NCBI GenBank assembly: GCA_028554645.1 | Contig: JAQOOI010000006.1 | Span: 62,001-126,000, forward strand | DNA length: 64,000 bases | Source of the DNA: Omphalotus guepiniiformis | Lineage: Eukaryota > Basidiomycota > Agaricomycetes > Agaricales > Omphalotaceae | Direction: 5' to 3' | Part shown: piece by piece, positions 1-11,335 of the stretch | How the letters are laid out: every line of letters starts with the position of its first letter | Position numbering within the stretch: position 1 is the first letter of the stretch | The notes under the pieces: model-generated | What the model was told of the DNA's origin: nothing | What the model saw: the letters and a program-made list of their open reading frames with translations, nothing else | Database searches by the model: none | Program-made: the position numbers and the translations under genes

Positions 1-1188
1 TTCGTTCTCGTCAAATTATGAAGCAGACTCAATCCCCTAATCCACTTATAAGTTCCTGATAGATGTCCGTGTTAAGGTGAGCGACCTAAGAAGCCTTCAT
101 ATCGTTCGAAGAGACCTGCTCGCGAGCGATGCTATTTCAAGTTGAAAAGAGGCGACAGAACTTGCGGATGGCCGACTGCTGGCAGTAATTTGAGCCTGGC
201 ATTGTCGTAATTAGGCGTGTATGAGAAGGTACTTGCAGATGAATGCGGGTGAGATGCATAGAGGTTCAAATGAAATCTCCTAACTTGACTCAATGACGAT
301 TCGGAACTATAAGTACTAACCACAACGTCAGTCTAGTTTCGAGAGTAACAGCGAAGCACGTAGTAAGGATGTACAGAATTCGTCGATGGCCGTTGGATGG
401 AACATGCGTACTTACAAGACCAACGAGCCTCTACAGTAAAACACCATACACTAGGCGCCCAAGCGCCCACATCGCGCCCACAGTGGCTATGCCCAAGTTA
501 CCGAAAACAAAAACTCCCCCTACCTACATACCTACCAAAAACAAAAACAACAAAAATCCTTTATTCAAGCGACGCCCACACTTACCATACAGCCATACAG
601 CTAGGGCCCTCGTACGCATAAGCCCCTAGGGCGCTATCGATTATCCATTATCGCGCCGTTGTCGTCGTTGTACTGTATTGTAGCACAACCGTACGCGTAC
701 CCTAGGCAACGAAGAAACAAAGAAACAAAGCAAGTAGACCTTCGCTTCGCTTCAACGGAGGGTCATAGCTGCATAAATGCAAATGCATATATTAAGGTCG
801 AGGATAAGGAACATCGGTAGTTTTCAATTCTCCAACTCCCCAAGAAGAAACACCCGCGATACTATCGTATCGGCTCCGAATACTTCTACTCCTCCCACGT
901 ATCGCTATCGCCCGAAAGGTCCCTTCATCCCTACACTTGAGCTTGAGTTTTGCCCTGCCTCCCTTCTTCCTTCCAGAAAAAAAAGAGCTCAACAGCTTAT
1001 CCCTACGCTTTGCCCATCGCAACTCGCCACACTGTGGCCAGTGGCCACATAACGACAAAGTCGCGTGACCGTGACCGTGTATCTCCCCCTATAAATTTCT
1101 CCCCTCCCTTCGTTCCCTTCTTGCTCTAACGCACCCACCAACACCACCACGAACATCGTTAACAACCTTGACTCTCTGACAAACCACG
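1..1188. other. Intergenic, promoter of first FLAFG gene
   Basis: No convincing gene is seen. The small open frames here have no splice partners, no recognisable domain and no codon pattern like the neighbouring genes. The last 170 bases hold the promoter of the gene starting at 1189: a doubled TGGCCA element and a TATA box. Confidence 0.5.
1028..1096 (+). promoter_or_regulatory. Promoter: paired TGGCCA element plus TATA box
   Basis: TGGCCA occurs at 1035-1040 and again at 1042-1047, making a near-palindromic block. A TATA box (TATAAAT) follows at 1090-1096, about 95 bases before the ATG at 1189. The same TGGCC(A) core lies upstream of the other three FLAFG genes in this window. Confidence 0.5.
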
Positions 1189-2727
1189 ATGTTCTCAACC
1201 GCAACTACTTCCACTACCACCACCTCTTTCCTCACTTCAGCCTCACTGCGAGGTACCGCGACGACGTTCGCGAACGCTATGAGCCATGCCACCAAACTAG
1301 ATTTGCCGATCCCAATGGTGCATAGCTCAACGACATCAACAACCACCCTCGCCACACGATACATCCAAACCCTCACTCCTCCTCCTCATTCGCGGTTCCT
1401 TGCTTTCGGGTCGAGGTATCGCGAGTCGCGAGGGGTGCCAATGAATGATGAACGTGATGGACCTATTGGAAACACAACAGTAAGTCTTCATCACTTTACT
1501 TTGCGTTGGTTGGGTACTCACCAATACATTTCGCAATGTTAGATACCTCCGCCACCAAAATCACGTCAATTCTGGGACGTAGTCCTCTCCCCATCCGCAC
1601 CCGTACCTGCACAGGACCAAGTTCCTCGTTCATCCATCACTCAACACCCCTCACCCGCTATACGCGTACATGAGGAAGCGACCGACCACCTCCCTCTTCC
1701 TCTTGCCAAGCCCTACGACCACCTCTCACTCCTAAACCAATGCGCAGCCGAGGCCGAGGCGAATCTCGCAAAGGCGCGTACAGATAGGTCCATGGTGACA
1801 ATCAGCCCTGATTCAGATGGAACGAGCAGCAATGGCAGCAGCAGAGAGGGATTACTCTCCCCTCTCTCATTCCTCTCTCACGTTTCATCATTCAGCAGTG
1901 AAGCAACCAATCTCACTACAGACTCCGCCGACCCCAACCGTGATAAATCACGTTATACTCGCGGTCCGCTGTGCGAGTCACCAGTGGAGTATGGTTATGA
2001 TGAGGAGGTTCGAGGGAATGATGTACAGAAGGTTATGAAGGATCTCGCTGGGAGGGTTGAGGATAGTCGGAGGGAGGTTGGGATGGTGTTAAGGGAGGGG
2101 AACGCGTTCGAGGGCGTTGATGAACCGGAGAGTCCGTTCATCGCGCCTGTTCCTCTCCCTCTGTCCCCATACATCTCCTACCGGGGCGACACGTGTATGG
2201 AAGTAGCATCGCCCTCCCCTCCCTCACCGATACGACCCTCTTTCCTCTCCCCCTGCCCCTCCACAATTTTCCTCTCCCCCTGCCCCTCCACATTTTGCTT
2301 GCCCTCCTCTTCTTATTCCGCACCGTTCATTTTTCAACCGAAGTTCGACGTTGATGCGGTAGACGGTAGCTTGCTCTGGCCTACACCGTACCCTTCTCTC
2401 CTCCTCCGTCCTCCGAGTCGTTACGGTCAGCCCAACACATACACCAACGCCGCCACCGCCACCGCCAATGACGAACCGCCCGTAGTCCCAAGCCCACGTC
2501 TACTTGATCGAGTACTCGCTGATCTCGACCTCGAGGAAGAGCGACGTGACGTGCCAATGGACTTTCGTAACAACGGGCTCAACACGGTGGAGAAATGCGA
2601 CTGTGTTGCATGCGTCAGGTGGATAAGCGAGCAAGGAATTATAGCTCCTAGACCTGTGAGGCCAATCGCTATTGGGTTGATGGAGAGGCTTGTACAGCAG
2701 TGGGAGGAGGAGGCTGAAGAGGTGTAG
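1189..2727 (+). CDS. FLAFG-family protein 1 (unrecognised, 491 aa)
   Basis: Two exons, 1189-1479 and 1543-2727, give about 491 residues. The 63-base intron is phase 0 (GTAAGT...TTAG). I do not recognise a known domain. The N-terminus is Thr/Ser-rich and low in complexity. It leads to a conserved block PPPHSRFLAFGSRYRE at about residues 62-77; just after the intron comes PPPPKSRQFWDVVLS. The middle is acidic and Pro/Ser-rich. Near the C-terminus, AVDGSLLWP follows a PFIFQPKFDVD block that is also found in the fourth copy (61045-62060). The tail has a Cys cluster, EKCDCVACVRW, and ends in acidic residues. There is no signal peptide or membrane segment, so it is probably intracellular and largely disordered. 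Intron position, both motifs and the promoter motif are shared with the genes at 7018, 11336 and 61045. Function is unknown. Confidence 0.75.
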
Positions 2728-3603
2728 GGATAGGAATTTGGGAAGCTATTTATCGGAATCGAGTTTCTTGTGCTAGTCGGACTTGTACTACGTTTCTCTT
2801 TGTTGTTTTGTAACTCTGTGTGCTTTGTTCAATCATGGAATCTGGATGTATTTGAGTATAAGAACATACGTGCCATCGCGTAACTTGAATTTTGAATGGC
2901 GAGTTGTTATTTCATTGTGAATTGTTGAACGCCTTTGAGGTTCTTGTTCAGCGAAGTCCCGTTGTTGGTACTCGAGAAGATGAAGGTCACTGAGAGAGGA
3001 GCAGCAAGCGTAATAACAAACGAGGTTCTCGACGTGGACAAAGAGAATATTATTGACGTCTATTTACAGTTCAGTGGCGGAGGGTTTACTAGTCACGTCG
3101 TGACTTACTGACTTACTATTCTTTGCTCCGCCCTTGAGCTCGTCCACCGCTTTCTATCTGTTGAGTCACGACATGTCCGTATGCATCTGCTCATTTTCGT
3201 CAAACGTAGTGCGGGGAATGGCGTGTTGAGCAGGCGGAAGACTGGTTAGGAAGTACAAAGGAGTCACGACGGAAATATGACAATCGTGTCGTTGACTCCT
3301 GCACATTCAATACAGGTCAGTTCTTCATGCTTAGACATGCTGTATCTATACGTGGTCCGTACTGGACGCGTGAACTTGCCATGGATATTCACGCTCAAGC
3401 TGATGTATCACTTTACAGAATTGTCGACGAGCTGAGAAGAAGGAGATCCTTGTCTTGATGAACTCAATCTCAAGGTCGTAACCAGGAAGCTTGCTACACA
3501 ACAGGCACTGGAAGGTTCAGGGTGAACTATTAACTGATAGACGCGTACCTCAAGTACGTGTGATACTCAATAACCCCGCATTCAGTATGTTAATTCTCCA
3601 TAG
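2728..3603. other. Intergenic, possible upstream exons
   Basis: No firm gene. A short frame starts at an ATG near 2980. A possible donor (GTACGTG, about 3556) could feed the open frame that begins after an acceptor at 3603. I could not join these into a convincing protein. Confidence 0.3.
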
Positions 3604-4317
3604 CAAACCACACATTCCCTCGTGAACCTCGACGTCCCCGATAAAAATCATCCTGACTGGTATCTCGGAGATGGGTCCACCTTACTTCGGGTACATCATG
3701 AACCGCCCCAAAATCGAAGAAGAGACCGGATGACCTTAACTGTTCATTACACCTACATACTCGAAACCCACGCATTCGTGGCGTGGAACAATATTCGCTC
3801 GCCGCCTCATCCAAGTTCTACTTCAACCCCCTACCTCTTCATAATAAGCACCGGCAGCTCAACTCAGAAACGCATTTCCACTGGCACTCCTCGTCGCCGC
3901 TCGCGTTGTCCTCCGCATCGACTTATCCTCGAATCCACTTGTACTACTTCGGACGAGATAGGGCCCGAGCTAGAAACGGTCGTCAAGATATCCTTTACAG
4001 GTTTTAAGGAGCGTGCGGAAAGTCGTCCACTGCGCATGGAGTGTTTCGATTATCGGATACTCGATGTAAAAAGTATGTATTAGGGTTATTTTCATCACTC
4101 ACGATACACGTGCATGCTAGACGCAGATGATATCTATCTCGGTGATATCCACACAGACGTTCGAGTTACGTATGTGCAAATCGAGCGGCTGAGGAAGCTG
4201 AGGAAGATGAGGGAGCTGAGCGGGAGGTATCCAGAAAAAAAGGTCGATTGTGATTCGGACAGGTGTCTCCGCTTCGAAGCAACTCGGAAGTGGATGCAAT
4301 GGGGAGCGCCGCAATAG
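3604..4317 (+). CDS. Possible partial or decayed gene, unrecognised
   Basis: An open frame begins after a CATAG acceptor at 3603 and runs to 4072. A 48-base intron (GTATGT...GCTAG, 4073-4120) then joins it to an exon ending at the TAG at 4315-4317. The joined product is about 221 residues. It contains HPDWYLGDGSTLLRV near the start, faintly like the opening of fungal BTB/POZ domains, and a charged helix (ERLRKLRKMRELSG) near the end. No ATG starts the frame, so either an upstream exon is missing or this is a remnant. The region between is rich in Arg, Pro and Ser and does not look well constrained. Function is unknown; a pseudogene is as likely as a gene. Confidence 0.3.
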
Positions 4318-4655
4318 AGGGACGCGGACAGTGAATACAAGCCTCTCTGTCGATATCTAGGTAAAGACCTTACCACACAAACTGGCATAGAGCATCAGAG
4401 CATGAGGTTTCAGAATGAAGGTACATATACACACCTATAACCCTCTCATCATCCCTTCTCAGCGCAACTTGTCTGACGAGTAACGTTGAACGTTGAGACC
4501 TGGAAGCTTTGAGGAGTGAGTTACACCTACAGATATCGCGTGAGCCAAAGGAACGACGTTGGTCAAGAACTTTTGCTCTGGAGAATAAAGAGAATAAAGA
4601 GAGGCGGTTGCTCACTGCATCCTCGTCCATGAGTCATGACGGGTCACATGAGTGT

Positions 4656-4661
4656 CACGTG
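4656..4661 (+). promoter_or_regulatory. E-box CACGTG upstream of F-box gene
   Basis: CACGTG lies 65 bases before the ATG at 4726. The paralogue at 9271 has the same hexamer at 9145-9150, so it may be a conserved control site. Confidence 0.3.
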
Positions 4662-4725
4662 AACTCGTGAGAAGGCCACATGAAAACTCTTCGCGACGCA
4701 TTTCTGTTCTCTATTCTTAACCAAA

Positions 4726-6428
4726 ATGTATCCCAGCGGATTCAACTCTCTACCCATCGAGCTCTGCGAGCTCATAGTCACCTACACTCAAAGCCGAGCA
4801 TCAATATCCCACATCTCTCAAACCTGTAAACGAAATTACAACATCTTCATCCCTTTTCTGTACTCAGAATTGGAATTGAACCAGCACACGGTTTCCGCTC
4901 TTTCCCTTTCTTCGTTGAAAAAGAGAGCTTTCCCGAATGCACCGCACCCTGCTTCGTTCGTGAAGGAATTACATCTGGAGTTCGACGACGACGTTTTCAA
5001 CACGGGTTTGAAATTGTATACGGGTATTGGGGTATTCCAGAGGAAGGTGCAGCTCGTTTTGAAGAATCTCGTGGAGAAATCAGGTGGCAGGCCACCTCTG
5101 AAGAAATTATCGATTGATGCTCGTTTTGTCCCTTTTCTTCGAATGGTTGGACCGCTTGACGTTGGGTGTTTTCGGAATCTCGTTGATTTGAGTCTGGTTT
5201 GCGAATTTCCGGAGAACACGTTTGAGAAGAGTTTGGAAGTCTTGGTGTGTTAGATTTGTTACCTTTCTCGTCGTCTCATTTCTGATACCCTCCCAACAGA
5301 GCTTGTTTTTGAATCATAACTTGACATCGTTGCATTTGGGTATTGTGGAGTGCGAGCAAAGTACGTGGTTGACATTCATGTCTATATCTCATGTGCTAAT
5401 GGAATGCTTTTCAGGTTCACGCGCACCACCCGAACCTCATCAGCTTGCACAGCTATTGAAAGTCATTGCGAAGACCTCCGGGAACTTGACATTCCTTGGC
5501 TTGGCCATTCCTCTCTGCGAAGGGGAACCTGATTCGATCAATAAAGTTCTCAAGAAAATGACATTCCCCTCTCTACGTTCTCTCCTAGTGAACGGTCATG
5601 GACTAGATGCTTATACGGAGCTCGATTTCCTGCCTTTTCTAGCGAACCATCCCTTCATTGAATCTCTTCAGTACTTCAGTTCTCGACCTATCCCTGATGA
5701 TCTAGTGCCGAACATCAAGTCGTTCGCTGGAAACATGCCGGAATGTATTAGGATGTTGAAGTCTCAACGTCCCATCTACGACGTTAACGTGTACTTTGAT
5801 GGTTCTTTTTATGACTTCACGAACGTGAATATCCTTCGGAGCTTTAACTTGACCTGCAGTTCTGTAAATGCGTCCTGCCATATTTACAACGAATTTCAGG
5901 ATATATTCGGCTTTATAAGGGTCTGTCCACAGATAATACATCTTGACATTGACATTCCTTCCGTGCAGTTGTTGCCGTTGACCTTGGTGCGTAACGCGTT
6001 CACTACCATTTCAATCGCAATTGAACTGATTTCATCTTACTTGATTCTAGCAAAATGCCGATACATTGCTCTTGCAGAGGTTCCCAAAACTAGAGACACT
6101 CAGGTTGCATTCACGTGATGACAGCATATCATTTGATACCTGGGTGCCTACGTGGCTACGGGCTTACGGTGAAGATGTTGCTATGTCTTTGACGCCTACT
6201 ATTCGACAAGTGACGATAGAGAAAGATGGTTCTAAACCGGGCACGCAACAGAAAGAAACGTTCGTTTTTAGTGTTCATCCTCATGAGCAGGGTGTTGGGC
6301 GCGTTGTTAGGTGTTTAGCTGTTCGTCGTGGTGTTCGATTGGAATTGGATGTTAATGAGGTTATGGGGAGGGTTCAGCAGGAACAGAAACGAGCAGCGTT
6401 TAAGGTAGCGTGGATTGTATATATCTAG
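4726..6428 (+). CDS. F-box-like protein, copy 1 of tandem pair
   Basis: Four exons (4726-5244, 5300-5360, 5415-5986, 6051-6428) encode about 509 residues. The N-terminus, LPIELCELIVTY followed by a Cys-Lys-Arg turn (HISQTCKRNYNIFIPFLYSEL), has the layout of an F-box as found in agaricomycete F-box/leucine-rich proteins. These act as substrate adaptors of SCF ubiquitin ligases. The rest has irregular Leu-rich segments (LRSLLVNGHG, FLPFLANHPFIESLQYF, PQIIHLDIDIP) resembling degenerate LRRs. The exon pattern, including the 61-base second exon, is matched exactly by the copy at 9271, which supports the joins. No signal peptide. Its substrate cannot be inferred. It lies directly upstream of an FLAFG gene, as does its copy. 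Confidence 0.75.
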
Positions 6429-7017
6429 TATTCAGTGTCATAAAGAGATTAAATGGAACCTACTAACATACCCGCTATGACTGGACTCGGACTTGCTGGA
6501 AAAGTGAGTTATTGCTTCGAGTAAGGAAGCAATTTTTTCGTCTTGGTAGTACGGGTCTGCGGAGGTTATGGCCATACAGAGGCAAGCAAAGGTTATTGAC
6601 ACGTATTTGCCTCGGCGGCGCGAATTTTTGCCAATCAAGTCTTTCTTCTCTTCTTTCTTCACTCACTGAATCGCTCTAGCAGTGTTTCATCTTATCCTTT
6701 GAAGCAACGCAACGAATGTTCGCTATGATTCTGCACACGACTATATGGAACCGCGAAAAGCCGAATGGGCCAGAAGAGGATTGGATTCATTGTCGATTGT
6801 CTGCACGGCAGCACAAAGTTGGCACAAAGGAGACTTTCGGAAGTCTTGTCCACTGTACAGTAACTTTGGCCTTCCATGCATCATGATTGAAACGTTAATC
6901 CTTTGGTTATCAACGAGTGGTACGCTTCACTGGCCACTGTGGATTTTTTTTTGAAGTACTTATATATCATGCAACCCACTCTCTGTCTAGCATCTCTGTC
7001 CACTTGTAGCGCTATCA
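6429..7017. other. Intergenic with promoter of second FLAFG gene
   Basis: No gene is seen. It holds TGGCCA at 6931-6936 inside a CACTGGCCACTGTGG block (6928-6942). A core promoter TGAAGTACTTATA follows at 6952-6964, identical to the one before the gene at 11336. Confidence 0.45.
6928..6968 (+). promoter_or_regulatory. Promoter: TGGCCA element and TATA-like core
   Basis: CACTGGCCACTGTGG lies at 6928-6942, then TGAAGTACTTATATAT at 6952-6967. The 13 bases TGAAGTACTTATA recur exactly at 11260-11272 before the next family member. The start codon is about 55 bases downstream. Confidence 0.5.
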
Positions 7018-8187
7018 ATGTCTGTTACGAGCATCGAGCCTGCACATCCGCAAACGATGAACTCACTTGCATTTATAAACCCAAATCCCCTCTCACGACC
7101 CCTCACTTCTCCGAAATCTCGCTTCTTAGCGTTTGGAAACCATATCCGTGAACAACGTCCGGCTCCGACCTTTGGATCTGGTTCAGCGTCTACGACGTCT
7201 CGACGAGATGAATCTTCACGAGGAAAGCAGCAGTTCACTGGGCCTCAGAAGAAACCTGAGGTATGTATGACAGTGTTTATGAGCCATAGCAGCCATTCAT
7301 ATTCATATTCTTATTCTACAACCCAGCTTAGTCAGAATTGGTGGGATGCCATACTCTCCCAAGACTCAGGTTCACAAGGGAACCAACACCCGATAACGAC
7401 GTCGGCAAAGGTGGCTCGGGGCTTGGGATCAGACCCGGATTTGGATAGGAGTTGTAGTGGCTACTGCTTAGGCTCGTCATCTTCGTCGTTCCTGCATCTC
7501 GCATCCCAGCTTCCTGTCTCTGCATATGGAGATCTTGTATCTTCATCGATACCGATGCCTCTCAGCTCATCGACTCCGGTTTATCATCGGAGCCTTCATA
7601 ACCCTGTGAGTCGGATTTATCCTCCTACCCAGGAGACTCGACCCTCGGTCGTCGAGAACCTTGAGGCTCCGCGATGGAGAAGCAATGAGAATGCAACTTA
7701 CATTGGAAACCCTCGAGAAAGTGTTAGCGGGAACGAGAGGTTAATGAGGAATCCATCGATGGAAAATCCATACGCATACAATCCCGAGTCTGAATGGGCT
7801 GCAATAGAAGCGGTTAACAACTTCGCATTACGGACTTGGGACATGAATTCTTATTCCGACGTACCAGCTCAAAGCCACTACGAGATTCCTAAACGCACAC
7901 ATGTACTCCCCGGCCCAACTCGTTATGGTTACCCCATTCACCGTGAGGAGCACGAGGCACACAGTAATAGAGTTGTTCCTTCGATAATGGAAACACGGTT
8001 CTTGTCACTTCGGAATATTATCATTGACAGTTCTGGACTTGATGAAAGCGTGTACGGTAATAGGCGGCCTTTTGGTCTTCGTCATCTACCCTACTCCATG
8101 GGTTATTTTCCTCGAACGGTCGATACGAGTCTCTCACGACGCCGTTCTATGTTTGGCCGGGATTCGTTGAATTCGAGGCATCCGTAG
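7018..8187 (+). CDS. FLAFG-family protein 2 (unrecognised, 367 aa)
   Basis: Exons 7018-7260 and 7327-8187 give about 367 residues. The 66-base intron (GTATGT...CCCAG) is a multiple of three and has no stop, so an unspliced 389-residue product is also possible. The intron is preferred because both its position and phase match the other three family members. The first exon carries LTSPKSRFLAFGNHIREQRP; the second opens with QNWWDAILS. Downstream there is no Cys cluster like the ones in copies 1 and 3. The C-terminus is basic (TSLSRRRSMFGRDSLNSR). No signal peptide, membrane helix or known domain. It follows the first F-box gene in the same direction. Confidence 0.7.
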   Translation: MSVTSIEPAHPQTMNSLAFINPNPLSRPLTSPKSRFLAFGNHIREQRPAPTFGSGSASTTSRRDESSRGKQQFTGPQKKPEVCMTVFMSHSSHSYSYSYSTTQLSQNWWDAILSQDSGSQGNQHPITTSAKVARGLGSDPDLDRSCSGYCLGSSSSSFLHLASQLPVSAYGDLVSSSIPMPLSSSTPVYHRSLHNPVSRIYPPTQETRPSVVENLEAPRWRSNENATYIGNPRESVSGNERLMRNPSMENPYAYNPESEWAAIEAVNNFALRTWDMNSYSDVPAQSHYEIPKRTHVLPGPTRYGYPIHREEHEAHSNRVVPSIMETRFLSLRNIIIDSSGLDESVYGNRRPFGLRHLPYSMGYFPRTVDTSLSRRRSMFGRDSLNSRHP

Positions 8188-9270
8188 CCACTCATACTTA
8201 GCTTCACCCTCGGCTCACTATCTTGCTCCTTTCGTCCTCCCACGTCCCACTCGAGTCGTATACGCTGGAGAATGAACGTCAAGCTGATGAGCAGGGTCGG
8301 CGAGGGTCAGTTTGAGATGTTTGCGACTCCAATTTGTTGCTCTTGAGCTGATGGGTGCTCAATTGGCATTACAATTGGCATTAGAAGCTATGTCTTGATG
8401 AGGGCACTGTCACTTTGATAGAGATGAGTAGAAGCAGAGCAGCAGTGACATTGACTTGTATTACCTGTAAAGCTTCAAGTAGGTGAATGTAAGTCATTAC
8501 CAAATCTGTGCGTTCAGTGTATCTACGAGTGATATATTGGGATCTATGCTTGGAGCGGACATTCCTGGTAAAACCCATCGCGGAATAACTAGCTAATGTC
8601 GGGTGTGACTCCCCGGATACCGGCCAGGGTGAAGCCTTCTGTAGTCTGTCTCCAGCGGGTTTTTGCCGACCATGCAAGTTAACGCCAACTCTGAGTCCGA
8701 ATCTCTCTTACTCTAACATCTACTTCACTCAGGCTTTGAGTCTCTGGACGTACTCGACCTAGCCCTCGCGCTCATTGACAAGCTCAAGTTAACGATGGAT
8801 ACCTTGGTTAAATGGGAAATCCAACGGTCTCGACTTCTCATGCATAATTCATTGAATCCGTGCTTGGAAACAAAAAGTCGGGCAGGTCGTGTTGTAGAGT
8901 GAGTTCAGAGATTATGATAACCTGTCACTCAATGAGAGTGACCTCCCTCCCGCACCATGCACAAAAAAACAGGACAAGATACATTCTCCTTTTGAAATTT
9001 CACAAGACAAACGTCAAAAATACTGCTGCTCTGCAAGTTCAGTAGAGTATAAGCGCAAAAGAGCTCAATAGGAAGATAAGGAAAAGCCGTACGAGAGATA
9101 CGAAAGGGACACGCCGGGACCGCCGGGCCCGGCCGTGACGTATCCACGTGACTTGAAGTCCAAAATTAAGGTTACGTTGTACGTTCGATACTTCCTTCCT
9201 TTCTTCCTTCCTACCACCTTATGGTAAAACTATCGACTCACTGTGTCTCTCGTCTCTCTCGCTCGCGCAA
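8188..9270. other. Intergenic between duplicated modules
   Basis: No gene is seen. The final part holds an E-box (CACGTG, 9145-9150) and pyrimidine-rich DNA before the second F-box gene. Confidence 0.4.
9145..9150 (+). promoter_or_regulatory. E-box CACGTG upstream of second F-box gene
   Basis: CACGTG lies 121 bases before the ATG at 9271, matching the E-box before the first copy. Confidence 0.3.
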
Positions 9271-10949
9271 ATGTCTCCCAGTGCAATGTTACATTCTCTT
9301 CCTATCGAACTCTGTGCGCTTATAGTCGATTACGCTCACGATCTAATCACCATATCCTGCTTATCTCGGACGTGTAAACGAAACTACCGCATATTTATCC
9401 CTTTCCTATACTCAAAAGTAGATCACAGCGCGCTCTCCACCCTTTCTCTTTCTGCGGAAACTCGAGCTTTTCTCAACCTCCCCCACCCAGCTTCGTTCGT
9501 GAAGGACTTGCACCTGGCGTTCTACGTCAAGAAGCTCACAGCGGCAGATTTGCGTAACAGATTCCAGAGGGAGTCGAAGCTTGCTTTAAAGAATATCGTA
9601 GAGCAATCGGGTGGAACGTCGCCTCTGAAGAGGTTATCTATCGATACTCCGCCCATTGCCTTTCCTCGGGTGTTTGGACAGCTAGACGCTGAGAGCTTGC
9701 GAAATCTTGTCCACCTGAGTCTGATTTGCGAGTTTCCAGATAACACGTTCAAGAAGAGCTTGAGCATCTTGGTGCGTTCTGATTGGTACTTTTTCATTGT
9801 TTTGTGTCAGTTCATTTTTTTTTCACCTCAGCAGAGCTCGTTATTGAACCAGAACTTGACATTCCTGCACTTGGACGTTCTGGAATGTAAGCTAAGTATG
9901 TGATTGGCAATATGTCTCTATCTCATGGCTAATCTCATCCTATTCAGGCTCACGCACACCCAAACCTCAATTCCTTTCGCAGCTACTGAGCGTCATCGCG
10001 GAAACGTGCTCGAACCTGACATCTCTTGGCCTCGCCATTCCTGTTTCCGCGCGCGCTGTTCCCGATGATCAAGATGCCGATCCGGTCAATGAAGTTCTCA
10101 AGAAAATGAACTTCCCCTCTCTCCGTTCTCTCCTGGTGCAAGGTCATGGAGCAGCTGCACTTAGGAAGCTCGATTTCGTGCCTTTCATAGCCAACCATCC
10201 TCTCCTCGAGGGCCTTCAGTACTATAGTTCTCGACTTATCCCTGATGACCTAGTGCCGAGTCTCAAATCGTTCACTGGGGACATGGAAAACGCTATTCGC
10301 ATATGCCACTCTAAACGTCCTTTCTGCGACCTCACTACTCGTTTTTACGCATTTCCTGATGAGGATTTGGAATGTGCGCTGCAGCGAGCTCCCACACTTC
10401 GGCGGTTGAGCTTGACCTGCGATTCGTTTTATCCCAGGCCCGTCCCACTCATGTTTTTAACGGCCTGCACTCAGATAACGCATCTTGAGCTTAAACTCAA
10501 TGACTCAGTTCGTCTGGTAAGTAGCGATTTGATTCCCATCCTCCACTCAAAGTATAGTACTGACTTTTGCTCGAAATGGTGGGTAGCCAGTTGTTTACCG
10601 GTCATTGACACAAAACCTCCCACGATTGGAGGCATTTAAAATCTCGGTTCGTGAATTTTTGTATAATTACACCAATGGGACACAGCTGGAACAATATGGT
10701 GAGGAGATTGTTGAGTACCTGGTAAAACCCTCACTGCCTCATCTTCGAAATGTGACGATAGAGATGCGTGGCTGGTTTCCGGAAGAATCAAGCCTGCTTA
10801 CAGTCTCATTCGTCTTCACTGTTCATCCTCGTGAGAACGGTGTTGTTGAGGGCCTGGAGCGAGCTCAATTTCAGTGGACCACTGACTCGGGGACAATGAT
10901 TAGAGGGGAGGTGGATGGTACCGGTGGAATGAATAAACCTTATTCCTGA
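9271..10949 (+). CDS. F-box-like protein, copy 2 of tandem pair
   Basis: Four exons (9271-9771, 9835-9895, 9948-10516, 10587-10949) encode about 497 residues, collinear with the gene at 4726. The F-box-like start is LHSLPIELCALIVDYAHD, then LSRTCKRNYRIFIPFLYSK. Leu-rich segments follow (NLTSLGLAIPV, FIANHPLLEGLQYY, TQITHLELKL). The last acceptor is GGGTAG at 10581-10586. The nearer CCAG at 10590 would break the frame, and the chosen site keeps the same exon-4 spacing as copy 1. The two copies are clearly paralogous but well diverged, so the duplication is not recent. Probably an SCF adaptor; target unknown. Confidence 0.75.
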
Positions 10950-11240
10950 CTCCATGTAAACTTGATTATAATTATTGCGAGCAAGCACAGTTGGTTAAAA
11001 TGTTGTGTTACTCTAAGTAGACATACTGTGTGTATAAAAACACCGAAGTGCGTCCACATGAAAGTCCACATGAAAGTTGTCCATTGTGTTGACTTCTCGG
11101 TTAAAGCGAGTCGTGATGGCGAACAAAAAGCTTGAAGTATTTTACCTTATTGTCCCCTAGTACACGGCCATTGTACAGTAGTAATATTGCTGACAGTGAA
11201 GTTCTCTTACCCAAAGCGGTAGGTATATTGCGAGTGGCTC

Positions 11241-11272
11241 CTGTGGCCTGCTGGTTAGCTGAAGTACTTATA
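11241..11272 (+). promoter_or_regulatory. Promoter of third FLAFG gene
   Basis: CTGTGGCCTGCTGG (11241-11254) is a weakened form of the TGGCCA block. It is followed by TGAAGTACTTATA at 11260-11272, identical to the core promoter of the gene at 7018. Confidence 0.4.
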
Positions 11273-11335
11273 GCGTGCACTGTCCCGTTTTCTCCCTCAG
11301 AACAACTTTAACAACTTGAACACTCATACGAAGAA

